Below, in pieces: positions 50,659-59,587 of a stretch of DNA of 64,000 nt. A program made the translations under genes and the position numbers. Each line of letters opens with the position of its first letter. Position 1 is the stretch's first letter. The stretch is from Bog-756 sp963833585 (GTDB lineage Bacteria; Actinomycetota; Acidimicrobiia; Acidimicrobiales; RAAP-2), in the NCBI GenBank assembly GCA_963833585.1, contig CAWHYF010000004.1, positions 124,001-188,000 of the forward strand. The letters run 5' to 3'. The notes below the pieces were generated by a model. The model ran no database searches. It was not told the origin of the DNA and saw nothing but the letters and a program-made list of their open reading frames with translations.

Positions 50659-51651
50659 ATGAAGTCGAGCCAGCTGACCACTCCGGCACTGGTCGTCCAG
50701 GGTGACCTGCTCGAGGCCAACTTGGCGACGATGGCAGCGAGGCTGCCGGGGCCGCGTCTGCGTCCCCATGTCAAGGCCCACAAGTGCACCAGGCTGGCCG
50801 CTCGGCAAGCTGAGCTGGGCCACACCGCCTTCACCTGCGCCACGATCGCCGAGATGGAGGGGATGGCCCGAGCGGGCCTCGGAGACGACCTGCTGCTGGC
50901 CAACGAGGTGGTGGATGCCTCGCGTCTCGGAGCGCTGGTGCGGGACGGGGCAGGGGTGACCGTCGCCGTCGACTCCGAGCAGACCATCGAGGCCGCCGCA
51001 TCGGCCGGGGTGTCCGCCGTGTTGATCGACGTCAACGTGGGCTTGCCCCGGTGTGGGTGCAGACCGGAGGACGCCGGCGCCCTGGCTGACCGGGCCCGAC
51101 GTCGGGGCCTCGAGGTCCGGGGGGTGATGGGTTACGAGGGGCACATCGTCGGGCTGGAGGACCGGGTCACACGGGAGGAGTCGCTGGAGGTGTCGATGGG
51201 AGCCCTGATGGCGGCCCACGACCGGGCCGGCGGCGAGATCGTCTCGGCGGGAGGGACCGGCACCTTCGACATCAACCACTGGGCCACGGAGATCCAGGCC
51301 GGGTCCTATGCCCTCATGGACACTGCATACGCCAAATTGGGTCTGCCCTTCGCCCTGGCCCTCTCGGTGTCGGCCACCGTGATCTCGGTGTCTCCGGACT
51401 GGGCGGTGGCCGACTGCGGGCTCAAGGCCCTGGGCATGGACCACGGCGACCCGACGATCGAGCGCGCCCAGGTACTGTTCTGCTCCGACGAGCACGTGAC
51501 GTTCGTGCCGGACGTCCCCGTACGGGTGGGCGATCGCATCCAGGTCCTCCCGGCCCACGTCGACCCGACCGTCGCCTACCACCGGTTCCTCCACGTCCTC
51601 GATGGCGACGAGGTCCTGGAGAGCTGGCCGGTCGACCTGCGTGGCTGGTAG
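50659..51651 (+). CDS. PLP-dependent D-threonine aldolase/alanine-racemase-fold protein
   Basis: The 330-residue protein has the N-terminal TIM-barrel of fold-type III PLP enzymes. LTTPALVVQGDLLEANL is the start, LRPHVKAHKCTRLA holds the PLP Lys (about residue 40), and VRGVMGYEGHIVG and SAGGTGTFDINHW follow. The C-terminal metal site has PAHVDPTVAYH, as in D-threonine aldolase and D-serine dehydratase. It probably cleaves or dehydrates a D-amino acid. ATG 50659 is leaderless by the TACGCT position; upstream codons are not needed. Confidence 0.88.
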   Translation: MKSSQLTTPALVVQGDLLEANLATMAARLPGPRLRPHVKAHKCTRLAARQAELGHTAFTCATIAEMEGMARAGLGDDLLLANEVVDASRLGALVRDGAGVTVAVDSEQTIEAAASAGVSAVLIDVNVGLPRCGCRPEDAGALADRARRRGLEVRGVMGYEGHIVGLEDRVTREESLEVSMGALMAAHDRAGGEIVSAGGTGTFDINHWATEIQAGSYALMDTAYAKLGLPFALALSVSATVISVSPDWAVADCGLKALGMDHGDPTIERAQVLFCSDEHVTFVPDVPVRVGDRIQVLPAHVDPTVAYHRFLHVLDGDEVLESWPVDLRGW

Positions 51652-51895
51652 CGGCCCGGGGTTGGTCTCGGGTGAGAAGCGCCGAACCACCGGGCACCGG
51701 TGACGCCCCGGGACGCTGACCCATCGCTTTCGGACCGGAGGGCGGATCGACGTCACCCTGCCCCGTAGGGCGCGCCCGGCTGCCGTCCGGCCCCGGCGGC
51801 TGCGGGATTCGACGACGGCCAGCCCGGCCCGGACGGGTCCGACCTCGCCCCACTGCCATGTCGGATTCCCGCTAGTGCGGAACCCCGCCGAGGCG

Positions 51896-51901
51896 TACTC
51901 T
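51896..51901 (+). promoter_or_regulatory. -10 element TACTCT for the leaderless AlkA-Ada gene
   Basis: TACTCT ends 6 nt before GTG 51908. Homology independently places the start at this GTG, making it a good anchor for the leaderless pattern. Confidence 0.65.
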
Positions 51902-51907
51902 GCGAGG

Positions 51908-53398
51908 GTGTACGAGGACTTCGACCGGTGCTACCGGGCGGTGCAATCCAAGGATGCCCGCTTCGACGGGTGGTTCGTGACCGCGGTGGTGACCACCAAG
52001 ATCTACTGCCGGCCCAGCTGCCCGGTCAGGCCTCCCTACGCCAGGAACCTGCGCTTCCTCCCCACCGCGGCCGCCGCCCAACGAGCCGGCTTCCGGGCCT
52101 GCAAACGATGCCGTCCGGATGCCTCGCCGGGCTCACCGGAGTGGAACGCCCGCCGCGACGTCGTGGGGAGAGCGATGCGGCTCATCGCCGACGGCACCGT
52201 CGACCGCAACGGCGTGACCGGGCTGGCCGGTCGGCTGGGGTATAGCGCGAGGCAGCTGGAACGGCACCTTCTCGCCGAAGTGGGCGCCGGGCCACTGGCC
52301 CTGGCCCGCGCCCAACGGGCCCAGACCGCCCGACTGCTGATCGAGACCACCCGGATGCCGTTCACCGACGTTGCCTTCGCCGCCGGGTTCTCCAGCATCA
52401 GGCAGTTCAACGACACGGTCCGTTCTGTCTTCGACGCCACACCCACGTCCCTCCGCTGCCGCGCCGGGGAGGGCGGATCCCTCCCGGCGTCCGGAGCGCT
52501 CACGTTCCGCCTCCCCTTCCGCTCCCCGTTCGTGCCCGGAAGCCTCTTCGGACACCTGGCCGCCACCGCCGTACCGGGCTGCGAGGAGGTCCGGGACGGG
52601 GCCTATCGCCGTACCCTGCGGCTGCCGTGCGGGTCGGGCACCGTGGCATTGAGACCCACTCCAGACCACGTGGTGTGCCAGTTGGCCGTCGATGACCTGC
52701 GCGACCTTTCCACCAGCATCGCCCGCTGCCGCCGGCTGCTCGACCTGGATGCCGATCCGGAGGCGGTCGTCGGCGCCCTGGCGGAGGAGCCGGCCCTGGT
52801 CCGGGCGGTAACGGGGGAACCGGGCCGGCGCATACCCGGAACGGTGGACGAGAGCGAAATGGCCCTGCGGGTCGTTCTCGGCCAGCAGATCTCCACGGCC
52901 GCGGCCCGCACCCACGGGGCCCGCATCGTGGCCCGTCACGGCACGCCCGTCCGCGATCCGGGTGGGGGTCTGACCCATTTGTTCCCGTCCATCGATCAGC
53001 TGGCGGACGTCGACCCGGCCTCGCTGGCGCTGCCTGTGTCCCGACAACGATGTGTGGCGGCACTGATCGACGCCCTGGGCTCGGGCCGGGTCGAGATCGG
53101 CGTCGGAGCGGACTGGGAACGGGCGCGCCATCAGCTCCGGGCGGTCCCCGGGGTCGGCCCGTGGACCGCCGAGATGATCGCCATGCGGGCCCTGGGCGAT
53201 CCGGACGCCTTCCCCTCGTCGGACATGGGGGTCCGGAAGGGCGCCGGCCTGGTGGGCCTGCCCACCTCACCCACCGAACTCGCCGGGCATGCGCAGCGAT
53301 GGCGGCCATGGCGCTCCTACGCCGTGCAGTACCTGTGGGCGGCGACCGACCACCCCATCCAACAATGGCCACCGAAAGGAACCCCATGCACCGCGTGA
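51908..53398 (+). CDS. Ada zinc-domain/AraC/AlkA fusion: DNA-3-methyladenine glycosylase
   Basis: The 496-residue protein has the Ada N-terminal zinc domain (FDGWFVTAV, Cys in YCRPSCPVR and RACKRCRP, about residues 17-72). An AraC helix-turn-helix follows (LGYSARQLERHLLAEVG and DVAFAAGFSSIRQFNDTVR), then an AlkA domain with a helix-hairpin-helix (LRAVPGVGPWTAEMIAMRALGDPDAF, split) and the catalytic Asp in PSSDMG. It removes alkylated bases; the zinc/AraC part may make it a methylation-responsive activator. It has no Ada methyltransferase domain; a separate Ogt gene overlaps it by 13 nt. Confidence 0.94.
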   Translation: MYEDFDRCYRAVQSKDARFDGWFVTAVVTTKIYCRPSCPVRPPYARNLRFLPTAAAAQRAGFRACKRCRPDASPGSPEWNARRDVVGRAMRLIADGTVDRNGVTGLAGRLGYSARQLERHLLAEVGAGPLALARAQRAQTARLLIETTRMPFTDVAFAAGFSSIRQFNDTVRSVFDATPTSLRCRAGEGGSLPASGALTFRLPFRSPFVPGSLFGHLAATAVPGCEEVRDGAYRRTLRLPCGSGTVALRPTPDHVVCQLAVDDLRDLSTSIARCRRLLDLDADPEAVVGALAEEPALVRAVTGEPGRRIPGTVDESEMALRVVLGQQISTAAARTHGARIVARHGTPVRDPGGGLTHLFPSIDQLADVDPASLALPVSRQRCVAALIDALGSGRVEIGVGADWERARHQLRAVPGVGPWTAEMIAMRALGDPDAFPSSDMGVRKGAGLVGLPTSPTELAGHAQRWRPWRSYAVQYLWAATDHPIQQWPPKGTPCTA

Positions 53399-53904
53399 TC
53401 TACCGAACGCTCGAAAGTCCGGTGGGACTGGTCACCGTCGCCGGTGACGGCGCCGTCATCACCCACGTCCGGATGTCCGATCAGGCCCATCCACCGCCCC
53501 ACCGGGACCAATGGCAGCACGACCCCGAAGCGTTCGGCGAGGCGTTGCGCCAGCTCCGTGACTATTTCGACGGCCACCTCACAGACTTCGACCTTCCCAT
53601 CCGGCTGGAGGGAACCAGCTTCCAGCGGCGGGTGTGGGACGCTCTCCGCGACATCCCCTACGGTGAGACCACCTCCTATGGAGCGATCGCCGGACGAATC
53701 GGGATGCCGGGGGCGGCGCGGGCCGTGGGTTGGGCCAACGGCCACAACCCCGTCAGCATCATCGTGCCGTGCCATCGGGTGATCGGTGCCGACGGATCGC
53801 TCACCGGCTATGGGGGCGGCCTCGACCGCAAGTTGACGCTGCTGGAGCTCGAACGCGACCACTTCACCCCCCGGCTGGCCCTCTCCGCCGAAGTGGAAAG
53901 GTGA
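53386..53904 (+). CDS. ogt: Methylated-DNA--protein-cysteine S-methyltransferase (Ogt type)
   Basis: The 172-residue alkyltransferase has the active-site motif IIVPCHRVIGADGSLTGYGGG (PCHRV Cys about residue 128, split here). The approach is GTSFQRRVWDALRDIPYGETTSYGAIA and the DNA-recognition helix is ARAVGWANGHNPVS. It directly removes O6-alkyl groups from guanine. ATG 53386 follows GAAAGGA and overlaps the stop of the AlkA-Ada gene, so the two form one alkylation-repair unit. Confidence 0.95.
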   Translation: MHRVIYRTLESPVGLVTVAGDGAVITHVRMSDQAHPPPHRDQWQHDPEAFGEALRQLRDYFDGHLTDFDLPIRLEGTSFQRRVWDALRDIPYGETTSYGAIAGRIGMPGAARAVGWANGHNPVSIIVPCHRVIGADGSLTGYGGGLDRKLTLLELERDHFTPRLALSAEVER

Positions 53905-54056
53905 CGGGACAACCGGCTGACAGCCGTCAGGCTCCTGGTGATCCGCTTTCGCCGATGACGGGCGGACCCATGAGCCAGCTGACCGCCGGTCTGCATCAGA
54001 ATCAGGAGTGAGCGGCTCCGTCCTGCGTCGGCTCCGCCTGGCCGAGAGGAGTTCCC

Positions 54057-55559
54057 ATGACCGATGACCGTCACGGCTGGGGTCCGGCGCTGGATGAGAT
54101 CGGACGTCGCAAGGCGCTGGCGCTCGGGATGGGGGGTGAGGCCCGCCTCCGGCGTCAGCACCAACGGGGGCGGCTCCATGCCCGTGAGCGGCTCGACCGT
54201 CTGTTCGACCCCGGCACGTTCTTCGAGATCGGCGGCATGGTCGGCACCCTGGACGAGCCACCCGTTCCCGCCGACGCCCTGGTGTCCGGGTCGGGTCGCA
54301 TCAACGGTCGTCCGGCCCTCGCCGGGGCGGAGGACGTGACGGTGCTCGGCGGCTCCATCGGGAGTGGGGCGTCCGACAAACGGTACCGCCTGTGCCAACT
54401 GGCCCGGCAGGAGGGGGTCCCCCTGGTCATGATGCTCGAGGGTGCCGGCCACCGGGTGACCGAGACCGCGGCCGGACGCCGGCCGGGCGACCTGATGGGA
54501 CTGGCCGAATTGTCGGGCGTGGTACCCCTGGTGTGCCTGGTCCTCGGGGCGTCGGCCGGCCACGGCGCGCTGACCGCCCCCCTGTGCGACTTCGTGGCCA
54601 TGACGGACACGGCATCGATCTTCGCCGCCGGCCCGCCCCTGGTTCGGGCGGCGACCGGGGAGGACGTCACCAAGGAGACCCTCGGAGGACCTGCCGTGGC
54701 AATCGATGCCAGCGGCGTGGTCCACAACCTGGTGGCCGACGACGGGGAGGCGATCGATCTCGCCCGCCGGTACCTCGGACACTTCCCCCTCAACGTGTGG
54801 GAGCCCCCGCCCCGCGGGGAGGGGCCCGACACCGGTGGGCGACGACTCGACATCCTGGGGCTGATCCCACCCGACCCCCGACAGCCCTACCCGATCCGCC
54901 CGGTGCTCGCCGAGCTGGTCGACGGCGGCGAGTACCTCGACGTCCAACCGGGATTCGGGCGTTCGATCGTGACCGTCCTTGCCCATCTGGGTGGTCGCAG
55001 CATCGCCGTGGTCGCCAACGACCCGGGGGTGATGGCCGGCACCATCGACCGCGACGCAGCCGACAAGGCGTCGCACTTCCTCGATGTGGCCGACGCCTTC
55101 GGTCTGCCCTGCCTGTTCCTGGCCGACAATCCCGGTGTGCTGGCCGGCACCGCCGCCGAGCAGCAGGGCATCCTCCGGCACGCGGCCCGCCTGTTCGCCG
55201 TCCAGCACCGCATGGGCGTCCCGAAACTGCACGTGACCCTGCGCAAGGCGTTCGGGTTCGGTTCGTCGGTCATGGCCATGAACCCGTTCGACGGCCAGAC
55301 CATCACGCTGGCCTTCCCGTCGATCACCCTCGGGGCGCTGCCGGCCGATTCGGAGGCCAGCGCCGTCGACGATCCCGAGGAGCGGGCGCGGTTGGCCGAT
55401 CTGCAGGCACGGGCATCGGTGACCGCTGGAGCCCGGCTCAGCTACGACGACGTCATCGACCCCCGAGATCTCCGCCATGCGCTGCTGGCCGGCCTACGCC
55501 TGGCCGAGGGCCGGGCGTCGGCCCCCCGCCAGGTCCGGTCAACCGGCATCCTGCCCTAG
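54057..55559 (+). CDS. Acyl-CoA carboxyltransferase beta-subunit-like protein
   Basis: The 500-residue protein has a two-lobed carboxyltransferase fold like propionyl/acetyl-CoA carboxylase beta: RRQHQRGRLHARERLDRLFDPGTF (split), LVSGSGRINGRPAL, GGSIGSGASDKRYRLCQLA, and in the second half FLADNPGVLAGTAAEQQGILRHAARL (split) and KAFGFGSSVMAMNPF. It should transfer carboxyl from biotin to an acyl-CoA. No biotin-carboxylase gene is adjacent, so its partner must be elsewhere or it is a decarboxylase-type relative. ATG 54057 has GAGGAG upstream. Confidence 0.9.
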   Translation: MTDDRHGWGPALDEIGRRKALALGMGGEARLRRQHQRGRLHARERLDRLFDPGTFFEIGGMVGTLDEPPVPADALVSGSGRINGRPALAGAEDVTVLGGSIGSGASDKRYRLCQLARQEGVPLVMMLEGAGHRVTETAAGRRPGDLMGLAELSGVVPLVCLVLGASAGHGALTAPLCDFVAMTDTASIFAAGPPLVRAATGEDVTKETLGGPAVAIDASGVVHNLVADDGEAIDLARRYLGHFPLNVWEPPPRGEGPDTGGRRLDILGLIPPDPRQPYPIRPVLAELVDGGEYLDVQPGFGRSIVTVLAHLGGRSIAVVANDPGVMAGTIDRDAADKASHFLDVADAFGLPCLFLADNPGVLAGTAAEQQGILRHAARLFAVQHRMGVPKLHVTLRKAFGFGSSVMAMNPFDGQTITLAFPSITLGALPADSEASAVDDPEERARLADLQARASVTAGARLSYDDVIDPRDLRHALLAGLRLAEGRASAPRQVRSTGILP

Positions 55560-55602
55560 TCCCTCCCGAGCTGGTGGCCCGGACCCGCCCGGCGACCGGG
55601 AC

Positions 55603-56034
55603 TCAGTTGCTGAGCGACCTGTCGGCGTGGCGGAGGCGTCCGGCCATCACCTGCAGGACCTTCCATGCGACCGTGGAAGATGTCTGGATCAACCGGTGGA
55701 ACTCCCGGCCGTCCAGCACCAGGATCTCCATCTCGGTGTCCGCGGTGACCGTGGCGCTCCGGGGCCCCTTGTCCAGCAGGGACATCTCCCCGAAGAAGTC
55801 CCCGGGGCCGAAGTGGGCCAGCTTCCTCCCGCTGACCCGGCAGGTGGCGCTGCCGTCGAGGATGATCACCAGCTCCTTGCCGACGGTGTCCTCGGCGGTG
55901 ATCGTCACGCCCGCAGCGATGGTGGTCTCGGTGCCCAAGCGGGCGATCTCTCGCAGCTCCCTGGTATTGCACGTCGAGAACAGGGGGATGGCGCGAAGCG
56001 CCTCGAGCAACTCGTTCGGAATGGTGCGTGCCAC
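55603..56034 (-). CDS. Cyclic-nucleotide-binding domain protein
   Basis: The 143-residue protein is almost entirely a CNB domain. It begins LRAIPLFSTCNTRELREIARLG, has IAAGVTITAEDTVG, and its phosphate-binding cassette is GDFFGEMSLLDKGPRSATVTA (split about residues 79-99), with the Glu and Arg that bind cyclic nucleotides. No DNA-binding or kinase domain is attached, so it acts on a partner protein or as a sensor. It may respond to the cyclase encoded at 22317-23378 (inference). The GTG start is preceded by GGGAGG on the minus strand. Confidence 0.88.
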   Translation of the reverse strand: MARTIPNELLEALRAIPLFSTCNTRELREIARLGTETTIAAGVTITAEDTVGKELVIILDGSATCRVSGRKLAHFGPGDFFGEMSLLDKGPRSATVTADTEMEILVLDGREFHRLIQTSSTVAWKVLQVMAGRLRHADRSLSN

Positions 56035-56307
56035 CAGGGACCTCCCTTGTCCGCCTGGGCGAAAGACCTGTTGCCGTAGTGTACCGATCGGCCGGCTCGT
56101 GGGGCTGCCGATCGCTTGTGAATCAGGTCGGGCACTGGGGCCCCGCCCTCCAGGGCCCGGTGCCCGGGCCCGGCGCCCGGCCCCCAGGCGGGAGGTGACC
56201 CGCTCCCGGTTCGGTCCCTCGGCTCGACGAAGAGCTCGATGCCGACGTGGCGGGCCGCCTCGACACCGGTACGGTCCGTGGTGGGGTGGACGCCTCGCCG
56301 CCTCCGG

Positions 56308-57111
56308 TCAGTGGGACCGGCCTCGGATCGCCCGCTGGTAGGAAACCGGTGCGATGGTGCGTCCGATCGGGGCCAGTAGCGGGAGCACGGCGGCGTTGAT
56401 CTCCATCCTCGGCCCTCCCATACGGTCGAGGAGGAGCGCCGAGACCTGCTCCTCGGTGCGGCGCACCATCTTCGGAGGTAGGTCGCCACCGTCGTCCAGG
56501 CCGGACATGCCCATGGCCGTCGGAACCCAGGCCGGATAGAGCACGTGTACGTGCACACCCCGGTCGGCCACTTCGTGCGCCACCGACTCGGTGAACGCGG
56601 CGACCGCGGCCTTGGAGGCCGCGTAGGCCCCGTGCCGCGGTTCGGGGGCCCGGGCCGAGTCGGAGGAGACATTGACCACGATGCCGGAGCGACGCCGGAG
56701 CATCCCCGGAAGCACGCTGAGCGTACCGGTGACCAGCCCGAAGAAGTTGATCTCGAACATCCGGCGGTAGGCGTCGGACAGCCCTTGTTCCACCGGGGTG
56801 ATCTGCTCGACGGCGGCGTCGTTGATCAGGATGTCGATCCGACCGTACTCCTCCTCGAGTTCTCCGAGCAGCCGACGGTACTGCTCCGAGTCCCCCACAT
56901 CACAGACCGCGGTGGCACTGGCCGGCGCCGACCCGGCCAGCAGCTCCTCCAACTCGGCCAACAACTCGGCACGGCGGGCCACGCCCACCACGGTGGCACC
57001 CCGACGGGCCAGATCCAGCGCCACCCGCCGTCCGATACCGGACGATGCTCCGGTGACGACGGCAACCTCACCCCCGTAGCGCTTCGGCGTGCTGACCCGG
57101 TGCCGGCTCAT
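56308..57111 (-). CDS. Short-chain dehydrogenase/reductase
   Basis: The 267-residue SDR has the cofactor motif VVTGASSGIGRRVAL (about residues 18-32), INDAAVEQITP (NNAG variant), and the catalytic VNVSSDSARAP with YAASKAAVAAF. NADP versus NAD preference is unclear. The ring around ALDLARRGATVVGVARRAEL fits NADP. ATG 57111 is leaderless by TATCAT 7 nt upstream. Substrate unknown. Confidence 0.9.
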   Translation of the reverse strand: MSRHRVSTPKRYGGEVAVVTGASSGIGRRVALDLARRGATVVGVARRAELLAELEELLAGSAPASATAVCDVGDSEQYRRLLGELEEEYGRIDILINDAAVEQITPVEQGLSDAYRRMFEINFFGLVTGTLSVLPGMLRRRSGIVVNVSSDSARAPEPRHGAYAASKAAVAAFTESVAHEVADRGVHVHVLYPAWVPTAMGMSGLDDGGDLPPKMVRRTEEQVSALLLDRMGGPRMEINAAVLPLLAPIGRTIAPVSYQRAIRGRSH

Positions 57112-57118
57112 CAGCCCG

Positions 57119-57124
57119 ATGATA
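57119..57124 (-). promoter_or_regulatory. -10 element TATCAT for a leaderless SDR gene
   Basis: On the minus strand TATCAT ends 7 nt before ATG 57111. Confidence 0.5.
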
Positions 57125-57199
57125 GGTCGGTGGACTGGGGCCGGTCGGCGGTCCCGAGCGGGGCCGGAAGCACCCGCCCAGCGGCCCGGAGGACCACGG

Positions 57200-58336
57200 C
57201 TAGCCCCCGATGAGGGCCGCCACGTTGTCGCCGAAGAGGCCGGGCGCATCGTCAGGGGAGCTGCCCTGCTTGGCGTAGTCCGGGAGGGGTGTCGCCGTTC
57301 CCTCGGAGTGGGGATAGTCGCTGCAGCACATGAACACGTCGCCGGATCTGGCCCCCAACCGGCCGGGCTGTTCATAGGAGAAGGACGACACCTTCACCTG
57401 CCGCCGGAAGTACTCCCCGGGTCGGAGTTCGAGTTCGGTGGGTGCGCCGCCGTTGAGCACCCGGGTGAAGTCCCAACCTCCGTCCAGCATCAGCAGGTAC
57501 TGGGGAACCCAGATCGACGAGAGCTCGACGATTCCAATCGAGAGGTCAGGGTGGCGGGCGAGCACACCGTTCACGATGAGATCGGTAACGGCCACCGCCG
57601 GCGGCACCCACAGGAACACCGACTCGATGACCGGGACGAAGGACTGCGAGTCATCGGGATAGAAGGCATCGTCGAGGATGCGGGGCTGGTCCGCCACGTG
57701 GAATACCGGCGTGACCCCGTGGTCGACGAACGAGGCCCAGATCCGGTCGTGATCCGGATGGGACAGGGGGCGCCCGTCCACGGCCGACGGGGCGATCATG
57801 CCCAGACGGACACCGGCGGCCGAGAGCTCGCACAGCTGGGAGTCCAACCAGTCGGGGTCTCGCAGGGTCAGGTGGGCGACCGGATGGAGACGGCCGGCCC
57901 CGTCGGCCACCACGGTGGCGCACCAGCGGTTCCAGGCCGCCATGTTGGCGGTGAGGGCGTCGAGCGAGTCCGAAAGCCGACGCTCCCAGAGCAACCCGAA
58001 GTTCGGGAACAGTACGGCCTCGTCCAACCCCATGGCGGACAGCCGCACCGCCCTGGCCCGTGGCTCCCAGTAGTCGACGGGCAGCGTGTCGTCGTAGGAA
58101 TATTCCGGAGGCAGTCCCTGGCGATGACGCTGGCGATTCCGACCGATGGCAACGGTGTCGCCGGGAAGCTGTACATCGGCCAGGTCCAGTCGCCTACCCC
58201 GCCAGGTGAGCCACGGGTACCCGAGTTCGTCGTCGACGATGGACAGCGCATCCTCGCGGTGGGCCGGATCGATGAATTCCGCCCACAAGTTCCGGGACTC
58301 GTAGAGATGCTGGTCCGAATCGATCACCCGGCTCAC
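57200..58336 (-). CDS. Amidohydrolase-2 family metal-dependent hydrolase/decarboxylase
   Basis: The 378-residue TIM-barrel protein begins RVIDSDQHLYE (D-x-H metal start) and has GLDEAVLFPNFG, PVFHVADQPRIL with a metal His, IGIVELSSIWV and the C-terminal metal Asp in CCSDYPHSEG. This is the amidohydro_2 family, which includes ACMSD and other decarboxylases or hydrolases. No pathway neighbour fixes the substrate. GTG 58336 has TAGATT 6 nt upstream on the minus strand, a leaderless start. Confidence 0.88.
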   Translation of the reverse strand: MSRVIDSDQHLYESRNLWAEFIDPAHREDALSIVDDELGYPWLTWRGRRLDLADVQLPGDTVAIGRNRQRHRQGLPPEYSYDDTLPVDYWEPRARAVRLSAMGLDEAVLFPNFGLLWERRLSDSLDALTANMAAWNRWCATVVADGAGRLHPVAHLTLRDPDWLDSQLCELSAAGVRLGMIAPSAVDGRPLSHPDHDRIWASFVDHGVTPVFHVADQPRILDDAFYPDDSQSFVPVIESVFLWVPPAVAVTDLIVNGVLARHPDLSIGIVELSSIWVPQYLLMLDGGWDFTRVLNGGAPTELELRPGEYFRRQVKVSSFSYEQPGRLGARSGDVFMCCSDYPHSEGTATPLPDYAKQGSSPDDAPGLFGDNVAALIGG

Positions 58337-58342
58337 CGCCCC

Positions 58343-58348
58343 AATCTA
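58343..58348 (-). promoter_or_regulatory. -10 element TAGATT for the leaderless amidohydrolase gene
   Basis: On the minus strand TAGATT ends 6 nt before GTG 58336. Confidence 0.55.
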
Positions 58349-58552
58349 GCCAAGGTTCCGGACGGCAACCGGGGGCCCGGGGAACGGTGTCCTCCGCCAT
58401 CCGGCGCCGAGGATCTCCCAGAGGACCCGGACGCCACCGGAAATACCTCCCGGCTGCGGCGGTGACGCCTCAAGTTCGCCTACGGGGCGGCCGATGGATG
58501 AAGGCAAGGGGCGAGCTTCGAATCGAGAAACTCGAGCACGGAGGCTCCACTG

Positions 58553-59587
58553 ATGCAGCAGCAACGAAGGTCCGGCACCGTCTCGGGATTGCCGTGTGCG
58601 GAGGCTCCGACCAGGAACGCCCCACCGACGTCAGGGTCGACCCGTCGAGGGCGAACAGGTCGGATCATCTGGGTCGGGCTGCTCCTGGTGGCCACCTGTT
58701 CCCTCAGTCTCGCAAACGCCTCGCCCGCGGCCGCCGTCAGCGTCATGCCCGCTTCGACCACCTCGCACTACGAGCTGACCGCGGACCCCGCCACGCTGGC
58801 GGCCCAGGGGGCTGCAGCAGGGAATGCAGGCGCTCAAGGTCTGGCGATCCTGGACTTCGGTCGCCCGGCGTCCAACGGCGCTACTTCGGGAACCATGGAC
58901 TTCGGTGGCGGGTTCATCTCGTTGACGTCCATCGTGGCCGGCACCGTGAGTTACGTCCAGGGCTACTTCACCCACGCCCCTCGTGGACTGCGGCTGGAGG
59001 TGGCCATCGGGACCAACAACAGCTGCGGGACCGGACAACCGTGCGGAGGTACTGTCTGCGGTTGCAATTCCGAACCGACCAGTTTCTATGGGTGGGGAGA
59101 GCAGCAGGCTGTGGCCGTCGAGCAAGCCCAATCCCAGGTCACCGCGATCCGAGCGCGCTCGGGCTACACCGACCTGGTCACCGTGGTCGCCGGCGACGAC
59201 GCCGAGCCGGCCTTCGATCCGGGCTATCAGAACACCCACGACCTGTTGTCCGGATATGCCCATGCGGTCGGCGGCTATTCACCGTCGATGATCGACTACG
59301 GTTCGGCCGATCGTGGGTTCTGGTCCAACGATCAGCTCTTGCAGGTAGCCGACGGGTTCAGCCCCGACGTGGCCGTGCCGGAGATCTACTTTCCCTCCGA
59401 CGCCGCCTCCTGGGGGTCCCTGATCTCCTACGCCAAGGCCGAGGGCCGGGTCGTCACCGTCTTCGGCGTGCTCACCAGCGCCCCCAACGGTCTGAGCCCC
59501 CAGGTGGCCTACTCCTCGGCGGTGAACTCCATCGAGCCCATCACCGGCCAGACGGCGATCCGCTGGGTTTCCCAGATCGCCAACTAG
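58553..59587 (+). CDS. Secreted protein of unknown function; stop codon in IS target site
   Basis: The 344-residue protein has a basic N-terminus of about 35 residues followed by a signal/anchor helix (IIWVGLLLVATCSLSLANA). The mature part of about 280 residues begins near VSVMPASTTSHYE and has LAILDFGRPASNG, FYGWGEQQAVAVEQAQSQV and TDLVTVVAGDDAEPAFDPGY. This pattern suggests a secreted TIM-barrel-like or glycoside-hydrolase-like fold, unassigned. GGAGG precedes ATG 58553 by 9 nt. Its TAG stop (59585-59587) lies inside the CTAG target copy of the IS element. Confidence 0.75.
   Translation: MQQQRRSGTVSGLPCAEAPTRNAPPTSGSTRRGRTGRIIWVGLLLVATCSLSLANASPAAAVSVMPASTTSHYELTADPATLAAQGAAAGNAGAQGLAILDFGRPASNGATSGTMDFGGGFISLTSIVAGTVSYVQGYFTHAPRGLRLEVAIGTNNSCGTGQPCGGTVCGCNSEPTSFYGWGEQQAVAVEQAQSQVTAIRARSGYTDLVTVVAGDDAEPAFDPGYQNTHDLLSGYAHAVGGYSPSMIDYGSADRGFWSNDQLLQVADGFSPDVAVPEIYFPSDAASWGSLISYAKAEGRVVTVFGVLTSAPNGLSPQVAYSSAVNSIEPITGQTAIRWVSQIAN
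59584..59587. repeat. CTAG target-site copy, left of IS
   Basis: CTAG lies next to the left inverted repeat. It supplies stop codons to both the secreted-protein gene and the transposase gene. Confidence 0.75.

Noticed and set aside
53970..54011. Short ORF (MSQLTAGLHQNQE) before the carboxyltransferase gene
   Set aside because: No promoter or ribosome-binding evidence and it does not overlap the next start.
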